Assembly (NCBI GenBank): GCA_035712145.1
Contig: DASTBI010000208.1
Location: 1 to 46,114 of the forward strand
Length of the DNA stretch: 46,114 bases
Origin: Candidatus Eisenbacteria bacterium
GTDB lineage: Bacteria > Eisenbacteria > RBG-16-71-46
Direction: 5' to 3'
The notes beneath the pieces are model-generated. The model was not told the DNA's origin and searched no databases. It worked only from the letters and a program-made list of their open reading frames with translations. Position numbers and translations under genes: made by a program. Shown piece by piece: positions 26,424 to 35,471 of the stretch (the stretch's first letter is position 1; every line of letters starts with the position of its first letter).

Positions 26424-26951
26424 TCAGCGCGTCCCGGACGTGTCGGTCTCGGCCTCGATCGTGGCGAGCAGGGTGTCGAATGCCGGTCCGGTCACCTCGA
26501 TCGGCCCGCGGTCGGTCGCCAGCACGAGGAAGCGCCGCCCGGCTTCGGTATAGGCGAACCGAGCCGGATCCATGTGGCTGATGCGATTCCACGTGTGCAC
26601 CTCGGTCCACAGGCGCCCATTCACCGGGCGCTCGTCGCGGCGGGCGATCTCCCTGCGACCCGACTGGGAGAAGGTGCCGAACACGAAGGCCACCTTTTCG
26701 TCGGAGGACTGCTCTCGAGTCGTGTCTTCGGGCGCCGGCTGAACCACATCGGTGAGCGAGACCTGCGACTCGCCGTTGCGGAAGAGATGCTGCCGGCCGT
26801 GCTCGATGACCTCCCAGCCTCCAGGCGGCACCACGCGCACCCGATGCGCGCCGATCTGAAAGTCCCGCGCCACCGGCTCCTCCCGGGGCGCGCACGCGCT
26901 CAGCGTGAGGGCCAGGCCGAGCGCCGCGATGGCCTCAGCGCGGCGATGCAC
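26424..26951 (-). CDS. Lipoprotein of unknown function
   Basis: A 175-residue protein with signal MHRRAEAIAALGLALTLSAC and lipobox LSAC. The mature domain (RDFQIGAHRVRVVPPGGWEV, then QVSLTDVVQPAPEDTTREQ, then FVLATDRGPIEVTGPAFDTL) looks like a single small alpha/beta domain. I recognise no motif. Its start lies inside the end of the upstream gene (17-bp overlap), so both are co-translated. The stop faces the YCF48-like gene's stop across 3 bp. Confidence 0.65.
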   Translation of the reverse strand: MHRRAEAIAALGLALTLSACAPREEPVARDFQIGAHRVRVVPPGGWEVIEHGRQHLFRNGESQVSLTDVVQPAPEDTTREQSSDEKVAFVFGTFSQSGRREIARRDERPVNGRLWTEVHTWNRISHMDPARFAYTEAGRRFLVLATDRGPIEVTGPAFDTLLATIEAETDTSGTR

Positions 26952-27738
26952 CAGCCGGTTCCGGGAAAGCGACCGAGTCGAGCACGCGGTGGAAGGTCGC
27001 CAGGTTCTCCGGCGTGCCCTGGTAGATCGCGTTGAACGCGTAGCCGTCGACCACCCAGAAGATCTGGTGATAGAGCAGCGGCCGCTCGTCGGTGATCAGC
27101 GTGTCGTCGGCCGCGAAGGCCGGATGGCCCGCGATCACCGTGTCCCGCTGATAGCCGAGCCGCCAGCGCTCCGGCTCGCGCATGCGCTCCGGATGGAGCC
27201 GGATGCGCGGCAGGATCTCTTCGAGCGTCATCTCGTAGCTCGACGCCACGCGCAGCGCGCTCTCGAGGTCCGCCAGCACGAACCCTGGCTGGCCGGCGAA
27301 GTGGTCCGCCGAAACACGATCGAGGGCGTCGTTGATGGACGCCGCCACCATGGCCTCCCGGTGGGAGAGCGGGTCATCGGTGCGCGCGCGAAGCTTCGAC
27401 ACTTCGCGCAGGAATTCGCGCTCGCCGAGCGAGTCGCGGCGCCCGATCAGCCGCGCGATCGCCTGCTTGGGATTGCGCTCGGCGAACGAGCTGTAGCCCG
27501 CGAGGCTGATGCACTGGCCGCCGCCATGGCTCAGGATGAACCGAACGCCGAGCGTGCCTCCGCCGTTGTCGCCCTGGCGATACCAACGCTTGGGCGGCGG
27601 AGCGAACGAGATGGGCTGCGGGCACCAGGAGAAAGTCTCGACCGGCAGGAGCGGCTCCTTCTGGGAGACGCCGCCGCACCCGAGGACGGCGAAGGTGAGA
27701 GCGAGCCAGGTGAAGCTGGAATGGACGAGCTTGGGCAT
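26935..27738 (-). CDS. Lipoprotein of unknown function, partner of the following gene
   Basis: A 267-residue protein with signal MPKLVHSSFTWLALTFAVLG and lipobox VLGC. Visible features are WCPQPISFAPPPKRWYRQGD near the N-terminus, SLAGYSSFAERNPKQ, and a C-terminal half with YHQIFWVVDGYAFNAIYQGT, which resembles the end of small fatty-acid- or toxin-processing-type 'prediction of membrane damage' domains only loosely. No known family is assigned. It heads a two-gene lipoprotein operon with the gene ending at 26424 and is divergent from the NmrA-like gene, whose start is 88 bp away. Confidence 0.65.
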   Translation of the reverse strand: MPKLVHSSFTWLALTFAVLGCGGVSQKEPLLPVETFSWCPQPISFAPPPKRWYRQGDNGGGTLGVRFILSHGGGQCISLAGYSSFAERNPKQAIARLIGRRDSLGEREFLREVSKLRARTDDPLSHREAMVAASINDALDRVSADHFAGQPGFVLADLESALRVASSYEMTLEEILPRIRLHPERMREPERWRLGYQRDTVIAGHPAFAADDTLITDERPLLYHQIFWVVDGYAFNAIYQGTPENLATFHRVLDSVAFPEPAGASPR

Positions 27739-27826
27739 GACCTGTTGTCGGTCGATTCGACCTGGAACCCAAGGCTCTTGACGAAGGCGTTGCCGTCAGG
27801 GCCAGTCTTGCTTAGCGTGACGCCAC

Positions 27827-28741
27827 ATGATCCTGGTGGTGGGAGCGACCGGCCTTCTCGGTGGAGAGATCTGCCGCCAGCTGCGGTCGCGAGGCCATGC
27901 GGTCCGCGGGCTGGTGCGCGAGGGCTCACCGGGGGAGCGGGAACTGCGGACGCTCGGCATCGAGATCGCACATGGCGATCTCAGGGACGCGGCTTCGCTG
28001 CGCTCGGCCTGTGCCGGAGTCGCCTCCGCGGTGACGACGGCCAATGCCATCGTTCCAAGACGCTCCGGAGACTCGCTCGTCCGAGTCGACCGGGACGGCA
28101 CGCTGGCTCTGGTCGAGGCGGCTCGGGAAGCCGGCGTTCAGCACTTCGTCTACACCTCGGTCGGCCCGAGCCTCTCCTCGCGCGCTCCGTTCGTCGCATT
28201 CAAGCGGCAAGTGGAAAACGCGGTGCGTGGCTCCGGCATGGCGTGGACCATCCTGCAACCCAGCGCCTTCATGCAGATCCATCTCGGGCCCGCCGTGGGC
28301 TGGGATCTCGCCGCCGCGAAGGCCCAGATCTTCGGCTCGGGAACCGTTCAGCAGACCTACATCGATCTTCGAGACGTGGCGCGCTTCGCCGTGGCTGCGC
28401 TCGAGCACGAGGCGCTCAGAGGAACCGACATGGTCCTCGGCGGCCCCGAGGCGATGACGCCCCTGGACGCGTTGCGAGTGTGCGAGCAGGTGACGGGACG
28501 GAAGTTCGCGGTGCGTCGGATGCCGGCGGCGGTGATGACGCTGCTCGCGTCCGGGTTGCGGCCGTTCAATCCGAGCTTCTCTTCTCTCCTGATCATCGCT
28601 CACGAAGGCGCCACCCGAGGGGACAGGATCGACATGGGCCCGCTTCTCGCGCGCATGCCCGAGCCCGTGCAGCTCCACTCGTTTCGAGACTACGTCGAAG
28701 GCGCATGGGCGGAGCTCCAGGGGAGCAGCCGCCCGGCGTGA
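27827..28741 (+). CDS. NmrA-like NAD(P)-binding protein (atypical SDR)
   Basis: A 304-residue cytoplasmic Rossmann-fold protein. The nucleotide motif is MILVVGATGLLGGEICRQL (GxxGxxG). IAHGDLRDAASLRSACAGV and HFVYTSVGPSLSS follow, as in the NmrA/SDR-a5 group. The catalytic Tyr-x3-Lys of classical SDRs is not present: the Lys lies in FVAFKRQVENAV after a Phe. This suggests a redox sensor or a non-classical reductase. The C-terminal half (AWTILQPSAFMQ, DLRDVARFAVAALEH) is typical. The stop overlaps the next start by one base (TGATG). Confidence 0.82.
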   Translation: MILVVGATGLLGGEICRQLRSRGHAVRGLVREGSPGERELRTLGIEIAHGDLRDAASLRSACAGVASAVTTANAIVPRRSGDSLVRVDRDGTLALVEAAREAGVQHFVYTSVGPSLSSRAPFVAFKRQVENAVRGSGMAWTILQPSAFMQIHLGPAVGWDLAAAKAQIFGSGTVQQTYIDLRDVARFAVAALEHEALRGTDMVLGGPEAMTPLDALRVCEQVTGRKFAVRRMPAAVMTLLASGLRPFNPSFSSLLIIAHEGATRGDRIDMGPLLARMPEPVQLHSFRDYVEGAWAELQGSSRPA

Positions 28742-29385
28742 TGCTGCCCTCTGCGGCCCAGCCGCACGGATCGCTTCGATCGTGCCGCGGAGCAGCACTC
28801 GCGCTTCTCACGCTGCTCTTCGCCACCGGCGCCGAAGCGGGCGCATGGACCGTTGGCGCCTCGGCGTTCGTCTTCGCTCCACCGGATGACGACGTGTTCC
28901 TCTCTCCGATCCTCGAGGCGGATCGCGGCGCCCTGCATCTCGAAGCCAGATACAACTACGAAGATCTCGACACGGGCTCGATCTTCGTCGGAAGGACGTT
29001 CCAGCTCGGCGGCGACGAGTCGGCGACGGTCGTGCCCGTCATCGGGCTGGTCCTGGGCGGAACGGACGCCATCGCTCCGGGCCTGAAGCTGGACCTCGCC
29101 TGGCGCGGGCTCGCCTTCTCCACCGAGTCCGAGGTCATCGTGGACCTCGAGGATTCGGAAGCGAGCTTCGTCTACACATGGGTCGAAGGGACCTTCGGCG
29201 TGACCGAGGGATGGAGGCTGGGTTTCGTCGCCCAGCGCGCCAAGACGTACGAGACCGGGCTCGACATCCAGCGCGGACCTATGATCGAGCTGTCGCGCGC
29301 CAAGGGATGGCTCGGCTTCTACTGGTTCAACCTCGACCGTCCCGAAGACGAGACCTTCGCGTTCGCGGCCGGCTACGAGTTCTAA
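28741..29385 (+). CDS. Outer-membrane beta-barrel-like protein
   Basis: A 214-residue exported protein coupled to the NmrA-like gene. The signal is SCRGAALALLTLLFATGAEA. The mature chain is a run of amphipathic strands (ALHLEARYNYEDLDTGSIFV, GLKLDLAWRGLAFSTESEVI, GFYWFNLDRPEDETFAFAAG) ending in YEF, a C-terminal Phe typical of outer-membrane barrels. The function is unknown. Its TAA overlaps the stop of the convergent gene by 4 bp. Confidence 0.68.
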   Translation: MLPSAAQPHGSLRSCRGAALALLTLLFATGAEAGAWTVGASAFVFAPPDDDVFLSPILEADRGALHLEARYNYEDLDTGSIFVGRTFQLGGDESATVVPVIGLVLGGTDAIAPGLKLDLAWRGLAFSTESEVIVDLEDSEASFVYTWVEGTFGVTEGWRLGFVAQRAKTYETGLDIQRGPMIELSRAKGWLGFYWFNLDRPEDETFAFAAGYEF

Positions 29386-30068
29386 TTGCCGGCCACGATG
29401 AGCGTGAACCCGATGCGGGTCATGAGACCGGACCAGTCGAGATCTCTCCCCGAATCCTGGCCGTTCACCTGCATGTCGCCCTGAGCCCAGCGGTAGCCGA
29501 GCGCCGCGTCGAGCATCCAGGCGGGAGAGAGCGCCAGCTCGTATTCGCCGCGCGCGTGGTAGCCGGTCGTGCTGCCGCCGAGATCGACGGAGCCGGTCGC
29601 GGTGCTCGTGTACCAGCTGAGGGTGGCGTTCGCATCACCGCCGAACTGATAGAGACCCACACCTCCACCCACCCCGAAGCGTTGCTTGGTCATCGATGGG
29701 AAGAAATAGGTGGCGCCGAGGATGATCACGTTGGCATCCGGCTCGAGATGGAACGCGCCGAGGTTGTTTCCGAAGCCGGTCTTGTCGGCCAGGCGCTCGA
29801 ACTCGATGTAGCCGCGCCAATTCGGTGTGACGTCGGCGTGGGCCGCGAAGCCATAGCTCCAGGCGCCGGTCAGATTGTCGATCTCGGCTCGGTCAGCCGT
29901 CTCGGACAAGGCTTCCTCGATCGACTTGATGGCGTCGTTGATCTGACCCATCTGATAGCCCTGGAACCCCGTGAAGCCGGAGAGGCCGAAACGGGCCCCG
30001 GCGAGGGCGCTCGAGGTCATGACGAAGAGTGCGAGGATGGCGGCGAGGAGCGATGAGAGGCGGCGCAT
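29382..30068 (-). CDS. Outer-membrane beta-barrel-like protein
   Basis: A 228-residue exported protein. The ATG at 30068 gives the signal MRRLSSLLAAILALFVMTSS, cleaved after ALA. A short helical part (QINDAIKSIEEALSETADRA) is followed by about eight to ten beta strands (GYIEFERLADKTGFGNNLG, LGATYFFPSM, GEYELALSPAWMLDAALGYR) in the pattern of OmpW/OmpA-type barrels. It ends LIVAGN, without a terminal aromatic. The function is unknown. The gene is divergent from the TerB-like gene. Confidence 0.68.
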   Translation of the reverse strand: MRRLSSLLAAILALFVMTSSALAGARFGLSGFTGFQGYQMGQINDAIKSIEEALSETADRAEIDNLTGAWSYGFAAHADVTPNWRGYIEFERLADKTGFGNNLGAFHLEPDANVIILGATYFFPSMTKQRFGVGGGVGLYQFGGDANATLSWYTSTATGSVDLGGSTTGYHARGEYELALSPAWMLDAALGYRWAQGDMQVNGQDSGRDLDWSGLMTRIGFTLIVAGN

Positions 30069-30196
30069 TCGGATCTCCCGATGAGGGGCGACAAGACGTG
30101 TGGAATCGAAAGGCGGCAGGGATTCTAGTCCACGTCCGCTCACTCGGAAATGGCCGGATTTGGCGTCCAAGGCTCGAGCAGGCAGACTGTTCGGCG

Positions 30197-30652
30197 ATGC
30201 TCGAGGCCTTGAAGTCCCTGCTCTCGGGCCGCGCGGAGAGCGCCGGTCCCCCGCAAGATCCATCTCGACGGCTCCAGGTCGCCGCCTGCGCGCTGCTCCT
30301 CGAGCTGGCGCACGCAGACCAGGAGTTCACCGCCGAGGAACGGAGTCACATCGAGGAAGTGGCGATCCGCCACTTCGACATCGAGGTCGAGACCGCCCGC
30401 ACGCTGATGGCAGAGGCCGACGCGGCGCGCCGCGAAGCCGTCGACCTCCACCAATTCACGAGCGTCGTCGTCCAGCACTACGACGAAGGACAGCGCATGG
30501 TGCTGGCCGAGCTGATGTGGCGCGTGATTCACGCCGACGGCCGGCTCGCCGAGCAGGAGAGCCAGCTTGCTCGCAAGCTGGCCAACCTGCTCGACCTCAA
30601 GCCCGGATACCTCGCCGAAGCGCGGCGCCGCGTGGAGCGCGCCGGCTCCTGA
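30197..30652 (+). CDS. TerB-like tellurite-resistance-family protein
   Basis: A 151-residue soluble helical protein. It has the duplicated acidic helix pattern of TerB: LELAHADQEFTAEERSHIEE in the first half and RVIHADGRLAEQESQLARKL in the second, which bind metal in characterised TerB. It starts at ATG 30197; the upstream site is weak. No other ter genes are present. TerB-like domains also occur as standalone proteins of unknown role near envelope genes, as here. Confidence 0.83.
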   Translation: MLEALKSLLSGRAESAGPPQDPSRRLQVAACALLLELAHADQEFTAEERSHIEEVAIRHFDIEVETARTLMAEADAARREAVDLHQFTSVVVQHYDEGQRMVLAELMWRVIHADGRLAEQESQLARKLANLLDLKPGYLAEARRRVERAGS

Positions 30653-30668
30653 GCGCCGGGTCGGCGTC

Positions 30669-31829
30669 TTACGGCACCACCGTGAACGGCGCCTCCGCGC
30701 GCGTGGAGTCCCACTCCATGGCCAGCACGCCGCCGCTCCCGGCCGGCGTGACCGAGATGGTGAATCGCTCGACTGGCGATGACGTCGCGCTCACCTTCAT
30801 CGGAATCCTGTGGACGTCGCGCTCGGGCTTGTGCGCGGTGCCGGTCTGGCCGGTCTCGCTGTTGATGATCAGCGTCCACTCGTTGGGCCCCGGGATCGTG
30901 AACAGCGAATACATCCCGGCCGGAAGAGTCACGCTGCCGAACTGCAGACTCTTGTCGGTGCGGAACTGCGTGGCCGCATTCGCGCCGGTGCGCCACACCT
31001 TCCCGTAGGGCACCAGCTCACCGAAGATGTTGCGCCCACGCTTGGACGGGCGGCTGTAGTCGACCCACAAGGAGGCGCCGCCCACCGTGGCCACGGTGCT
31101 GTCGCGGGTGGAGAGCTGGCCCACCGGTCCGCTGGCCTTCTCGCGCGCCGCCCAGGCGCTGGCCATCGCCGGCACGTCGGCCTTCTGGATGCGAGTCACG
31201 CCGTACCCCTGCGTGCCACTGATGAACCGCACGCCCTGGATCCGGCCCTGGGCATCGACGCGCGCGTGGTAACGGTCGTTCATCGTCTCCACGATCATCG
31301 AGTCCTTGCCGAGCCGCCGCACCGAGAGCGAGGTCATGCTCGTGGAGCCGAGTTGATAGAGCGGCACCCGCAGGCTGTCTCCCTTCTGGGCGGCCAGCTT
31401 CATGGTGGCGCCGTCGTAGAGTCCCCAGGGCACCGCATTGCTGGCGATCATCGTGCCCTTCGGCACCCCAACGCGTACCGTGCGTGTGGTCGTGTCCTGG
31501 CGGATGACGGTGATCACCGAATCGCCCACGAGATTGGCGTCCATCTGCTGGAATGGCGCAGCACCCGCGGCCGATCCCGGCACGGTCACCGTCAGCGAAG
31601 CCTTGGTGGTCTCACCCGAAGGCCCGAGATCGTAGATGAATCGGCGATGAAGAACGCGAGGCACGCGGCCGACCTGCTCGACCTCGATGCGCTTGGCCGT
31701 GCGCGTGTAGCGCTCGACGCTGGTCGTATCGGTGCCGAGGCGGACCACGAAGCTTCCGGATTGCTGGGCGAAGGCTGGTGCGGCCAGGAGGAGCAGGGCG
31801 AGCGGAGTCAAGGACGTACGGATCGACAT
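30669..31829 (-). CDS. DUF2911-domain secreted protein
   Basis: A 386-residue exported protein with signal MSIRTSLTPLALLLLAAP ending AFA, chosen at the ATG at 31829. The N-terminal 220 residues form a beta-rich domain (RFIYDLGPSGETTKASLTV). The DUF2911 domain follows at about 245-386 with its signature: VDYSRPSKRGRNIFGELVPY, GKVWRTGANAATQF and GMYSLFTIPGPNEWTLIIN. DUF2911 is common in Bacteroidetes/FCB-type secreted proteins and has no known biochemical function. The gene converges with the TerB-like gene across 16 bp. Confidence 0.88.
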   Translation of the reverse strand: MSIRTSLTPLALLLLAAPAFAQQSGSFVVRLGTDTTSVERYTRTAKRIEVEQVGRVPRVLHRRFIYDLGPSGETTKASLTVTVPGSAAGAAPFQQMDANLVGDSVITVIRQDTTTRTVRVGVPKGTMIASNAVPWGLYDGATMKLAAQKGDSLRVPLYQLGSTSMTSLSVRRLGKDSMIVETMNDRYHARVDAQGRIQGVRFISGTQGYGVTRIQKADVPAMASAWAAREKASGPVGQLSTRDSTVATVGGASLWVDYSRPSKRGRNIFGELVPYGKVWRTGANAATQFRTDKSLQFGSVTLPAGMYSLFTIPGPNEWTLIINSETGQTGTAHKPERDVHRIPMKVSATSSPVERFTISVTPAGSGGVLAMEWDSTRAEAPFTVVP

Positions 31830-31966
31830 CGTCGAGGGCCTCACAATGGGATGACGAGTGCGGATGGGAAAAGCGCCGGACAGGATACACCGATCCTCCG
31901 GGGGGATCACGGCGATTACCGTTCCCTGGCTCGCCCCCCCAGACTGAGAGCGGAAGGGAGGATCCC

Positions 31967-32914
31967 ATGCACGTGGTCTTTGGGGCCGGTCAGGTCGGCA
32001 CCGCGTTGGCGCGCACGCTGTTGGCGCGCGGCCATCGCGTGCGGCTGGCTCATCGATCGGGCAGCGCGCCGGATGGAACGGAATCGCTGAAGGGGGACGT
32101 CACCGACGGGGGTTTCACCGCGAAGGCCGCCGAAGGGGCGGCTGCGATCTACCACTGCGTCAACCCGCTCTACTTCACATCGGTTTGGGCCCGTGAGCTT
32201 CCGCGCATCGCCGACGGCTTGATTGGCGCGGCGGCGCGCTCGGGCGCGCGGCTCGTGGCGATCGACAACCTGTACCTGTATGGCCGACCCAAGGGTCGCG
32301 AGCTGGACGAGGAGTCACCGATCGCGCCATCGAGCCGAAAGGGCGAGATCCGTGCGAAGATCGGCGAGCGCTACCTCGATGCGCATCGCAAGGGGAATGC
32401 GCACGTCGTGATCGGCCGGGCTTCCGACTTCTACGGGCCTGGCGCCACCATGTCGCATTTCGGCGATCCATTCTGGCCGAAGGCGCTGTCGAAGGGCCTG
32501 GCGCAGCTCCTGATCCGCACGGATACGCCGCACACCTATCACTACCTCCCGGATGTTGCGCTTGCGTTGGCCCAGCTCGGCGAGGCTCCGGACGATGTGC
32601 TGGGCCGCGCGTGGATGTTGCCGTGCGCGCCCGCCGACACGACGGCCGGCATGGTGCGCAGCATCGGCGCGGTCCTGGGACGTGAGCTGAAGATTCAGCG
32701 CATGCCGGGCTGGATGCTCTCGGCGCTCGGCGTATTCGTGCCGCTGCTGCGCGAGCTCGCGGAAATGAGCTATCAGTGGGAAGAGCCGTTCGTCGTGAGC
32801 GACCGGCGCTTCCGCGAGCGATTTGGCGCGCAAGCGGTGGCCACGCCGCTGGAAAGTGGGGTGCGCGCGACCGTGGAGTGGGCCATGCAGCATTACTCCG
32901 CTCAGGCCCGGTGA
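31967..32914 (+). CDS. Extended-SDR NAD-dependent epimerase-like protein
   Basis: A 315-residue cytoplasmic protein behind GGGAGGATCCC. It has a Rossmann motif MHVVFGAGQVGTALARTLLA (GxGxxG), AIYHCVNPLYFTS, AIDNLYLYGRPKGRELDEES and GRASDFYGPGA as in the epimerase/dehydratase family. The Tyr in LYLYG and a following Lys are compatible with SDR chemistry but spacing is not canonical. The substrate is unknown. The region from its end to 33205 (291 bp) contains no gene I can support, apart from a small hairpin. Confidence 0.8.
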   Translation: MHVVFGAGQVGTALARTLLARGHRVRLAHRSGSAPDGTESLKGDVTDGGFTAKAAEGAAAIYHCVNPLYFTSVWARELPRIADGLIGAAARSGARLVAIDNLYLYGRPKGRELDEESPIAPSSRKGEIRAKIGERYLDAHRKGNAHVVIGRASDFYGPGATMSHFGDPFWPKALSKGLAQLLIRTDTPHTYHYLPDVALALAQLGEAPDDVLGRAWMLPCAPADTTAGMVRSIGAVLGRELKIQRMPGWMLSALGVFVPLLRELAEMSYQWEEPFVVSDRRFRERFGAQAVATPLESGVRATVEWAMQHYSAQAR

Positions 32915-33205
32915 GCGCAAACTCTCGAAACCTTTTGCCGAGACCGGAATCTACTTCGTGAAAGCGAGCGCGAGAGGTCGAGAGCCGGTCAAGAAGCTGA
33001 TCATCGTGCGTCAACCGCACCTCACGTCGCGACAATTCCCCGGTCAATTTTCGGCAAGCGACTTGCCAGGAGCACCAAGGTTCCTGTAAACACCCCCGAG
33101 GCGTGTGCCGGTCGCACGCGCGCCTTTCGAGCCGCATGGTCCCTCTTTGGCCGCCGTTTCGAATCCCACCACGGCCGCGGCTGCACCATTCGCAAGGAGC
33201 CCCCA
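32915..33205. other. Intergenic region with a small hairpin, no gene seen
   Basis: No supported frame. At 33053-33067 GGCAAG, CGA, CTTGCC forms a perfect 6-bp stem. Just before the next ATG lies AAGGAG, the ribosome site of the secreted hydrolase gene. Confidence 0.5.
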
Positions 33206-34657
33206 ATGCGTACTCCCGAACGCAGCTGGCTCATGCTTGCCATTTCCACGCTCGCCGCATTGCATTCTGCCCCCCTGACCGCCGCGCCGATCCTCCCAGG
33301 AATCGTCGACGGCCCGGATATGCGCCTGTCCGGCACTCACACGTTCACGTTCAACTCGAGCATTGTGGGAGGAACGATCACCTGGTCGTTGGACCGTGAG
33401 ACCATCAGCAGCACCGGCACACGGACGCGAACGAACGGCATCGCGTCCAGGACCGGGCTCACAGCGAGCTTTTCACTGACCTCGGTCAGCGGCTCGGAGA
33501 CCATCTACTACGTCAACGCGGCGGACCAGGGCGTCCAGGATGTCGCCACGGTCCAGGTGTTTCCCGCCAACACGAAGACGTGGTTCACCTATCGCAGCGC
33601 GGGCAATCCGGACGTTCGTGTGTACACCGTCATCCCGTCGACGCTGAGCCCCTCGACCCGCATCCTCCTGGCGATGCACGGCAACAGCCGCACGGCGTCC
33701 AGCTACGCCGACTACTGGCGCAGCTGGGCCAGCAGCCACAACTACATCGTGCTCTGTCCCTACTACGATGAGGTCAACTGGCCGACCGAGGGCATGTACC
33801 ACATGGGTAACGTGTTCAGCGGCGAGGACTGCGACGGCGTCCTGAATCCGCAGGAGCGCTGGACCTTCTCGATCGACCTGGCGATCCACCAGCGCGCTCG
33901 CGGCGGGTTCGTCATCGCGGATCCCCTGTTCGACATGTGGGGATTCTCGGGGGGCGGCCAGCACGTCCACCGCTTCATGCTGTACGAGCCGAATGCGCCG
34001 GTGCGGACGGCCATCGCGGCGGGCTCCGGCTGGTACACCGCCCCCGACCTGGTGATCGATTGTCCATACGGAGTCGATAACGCCCCGCTGTCGTTCACGC
34101 ACCAGGATCTGATGACGTGGACCAATCGGAACATGATCATCATGGTCGGAACGGCGGACACGGTGCGCGACGAGGACCTGCGCACCACCGCTCGCGCGGA
34201 CGCACAAGGACTCAATCGCTACGAGCGGGCGGGCTACATGATCAGCAAGGGTCTCGCCACCAACCCGCTGTCCAGATGGCGGCGAATCGACGTCCCCAAC
34301 GTCGGCCACAGCGCACAACCCATGGCGGTTGCGGCGCAGAGCGTCCTGCAGGGCGCGCCGGTCCAGGCGTCACCTCTTCCACGGCCGGACAGGAGGGGTG
34401 CGAGCTTCCGGATTCATCCCAACCCGCTCGCCGGAAATGCCCGGCTGTCCGGCGAGGGATGGAACAGCGAGGAAGTCGAAGTGGAGGTCTACGACATCGC
34501 TGGACGCAAGCTCGCGGCGCGAACGGCGATGGTGAGCGCCGGCGCCTGGCGGCTCGATTGGAGCGCGCTGGGCGTCCGGAGTATGAGCGGCCTCTACCTC
34601 GTCAGGGCCCGGGACCGCGAGCGGCAGGTGGAGCAGAAGGTGCTGGTCACTCGGTAG
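33206..34657 (+). CDS. Secreted alpha/beta hydrolase with FlgD-like sorting domain
   Basis: A 483-residue exported protein. It has a signal peptide (SWLMLAISTLAALHSAP, cleaved at LTA). A short beta-sandwich follows (30-115), then an alpha/beta-hydrolase domain: oxyanion segment LLAMHGNSRTASSY, nucleophile elbow GFSGGGQ with Ser248, acid-side strand MIIMVGTADTVRDEDL and His368 in PNVGHSAQ. The C-terminal FlgD-like domain (FRIHPNPLAGNARLSGEG, EVYDIAGRKLAART, GLYLVRARD) implies surface delivery. The hydrolase core is homologous to the three hydrolases of the minus-strand operon that it runs into. Its stop overlaps the end of the first of these by 11 bp. An esterase or peptidase role is likely but the substrate is unknown. 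Confidence 0.85.
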   Translation: MRTPERSWLMLAISTLAALHSAPLTAAPILPGIVDGPDMRLSGTHTFTFNSSIVGGTITWSLDRETISSTGTRTRTNGIASRTGLTASFSLTSVSGSETIYYVNAADQGVQDVATVQVFPANTKTWFTYRSAGNPDVRVYTVIPSTLSPSTRILLAMHGNSRTASSYADYWRSWASSHNYIVLCPYYDEVNWPTEGMYHMGNVFSGEDCDGVLNPQERWTFSIDLAIHQRARGGFVIADPLFDMWGFSGGGQHVHRFMLYEPNAPVRTAIAAGSGWYTAPDLVIDCPYGVDNAPLSFTHQDLMTWTNRNMIIMVGTADTVRDEDLRTTARADAQGLNRYERAGYMISKGLATNPLSRWRRIDVPNVGHSAQPMAVAAQSVLQGAPVQASPLPRPDRRGASFRIHPNPLAGNARLSGEGWNSEEVEVEVYDIAGRKLAARTAMVSAGAWRLDWSALGVRSMSGLYLVRARDRERQVEQKVLVTR

Positions 34658-35471
34658 TGACCAGGGGCGGGCCGAACATCGCCTCGAATGCCCGCTCCGC
34701 GAGTCCGGCGCGGAGCACCGAGCTTCGGAACGAGCGGACGCGGTCGGGCAGCTCCTCGCAGGCGATCTGCGACTCCAAGTGGAGCGCCCGGCCGGCCTCG
34801 TTCATCGCGTCGACCCAGTGCCGTGCGCGCTGCGCGCGCATCGCGCGCGGCTCACGGTCGGGCCTGGGTTTCCTGCGCGGGCCCGAGCCGTTGATGGCGC
34901 TGTCATCCGCGCCGACGTAAACCTTCATCGGGACGCGCAGGAACGCGCCGGGATCGAAGAGCAGGCCCGGCAGCTTCCGGGTCGACCCAATTCCCCGCGG
35001 GAACTTCTCCGCAGGGTTCGGCATGGTGTATCGCCCCGCGTCGACGATGACGGCGAACGCGACGCGCTGGGGATAGGCCATGGCGTAGCGATGCGCGAAC
35101 TGCGCTCCCGCGGAAAACCCGAACAGGTGGATGCGCACGGCGAGGCTCCCCGTGAACGCGGCGGCCTCCGCGACGATGCGGTGGAGCGCCAGGTCCGCGC
35201 GCTTGCCTCTTCCGATTCGTCCGAGTCGCTGGTAGTCGCCAAAAGTCGCTTCGGGGAAGTACGGGACCACGAGCACCGCTCCGTGCATCTCGGCGTACAC
35301 GGACAACAGCCGGGCATGCACGTCCACGTTGCGCGACGCGCCGTGAATCGAGACGACGAGCCGCGGCTCGGGACTCAGCACGGCAGGCACGTGGAGCAGA
35401 TAGGAGACGCCCGGGTCGGACCGCAGCACGTGACGGGAGAGGCCAGGTCCTGAGGACGTCTGCGGAGTCAT
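34647..35471 (-). CDS. Alpha/beta hydrolase homologue lacking the catalytic His (last gene of the operon)
   Basis: A 274-residue protein without a signal peptide, starting at ATG 35471 in an ATGA overlap with the YheC/D gene. The oxyanion segment VSIHGASRNVDVHA, the nucleophile elbow GFSAGAQ (Ser120) and the acid segment VYVGADDSAINGS align with its paralogues. The family's PDGQHDF/PGIEHSF His, however, is replaced by Arg246 in PDRVRSF. Seen together with the intact Ser and Asp, this means either a different His is used or the protein is a non-catalytic homologue. It shares the IHLFGFS...AQFAHRYAM...P signature with the other two operon hydrolases. Confidence 0.85.
   Translation of the reverse strand: MTPQTSSGPGLSRHVLRSDPGVSYLLHVPAVLSPEPRLVVSIHGASRNVDVHARLLSVYAEMHGAVLVVPYFPEATFGDYQRLGRIGRGKRADLALHRIVAEAAAFTGSLAVRIHLFGFSAGAQFAHRYAMAYPQRVAFAVIVDAGRYTMPNPAEKFPRGIGSTRKLPGLLFDPGAFLRVPMKVYVGADDSAINGSGPRRKPRPDREPRAMRAQRARHWVDAMNEAGRALHLESQIACEELPDRVRSFRSSVLRAGLAERAFEAMFGPPLVTTE

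Noticed and set aside
26905-28740. Upstream extension of the beta-barrel frame into an 826-residue protein
   Set aside because: It shadows the lipoprotein and NmrA-like genes; the ATG at 28741 in a TGATG overlap begins a signal peptide.
33160-33190. tRNA-like T-loop TTCGAATCCC
   Set aside because: The flanking bases do not pair as a T-arm and no acceptor or anticodon stem can be built.
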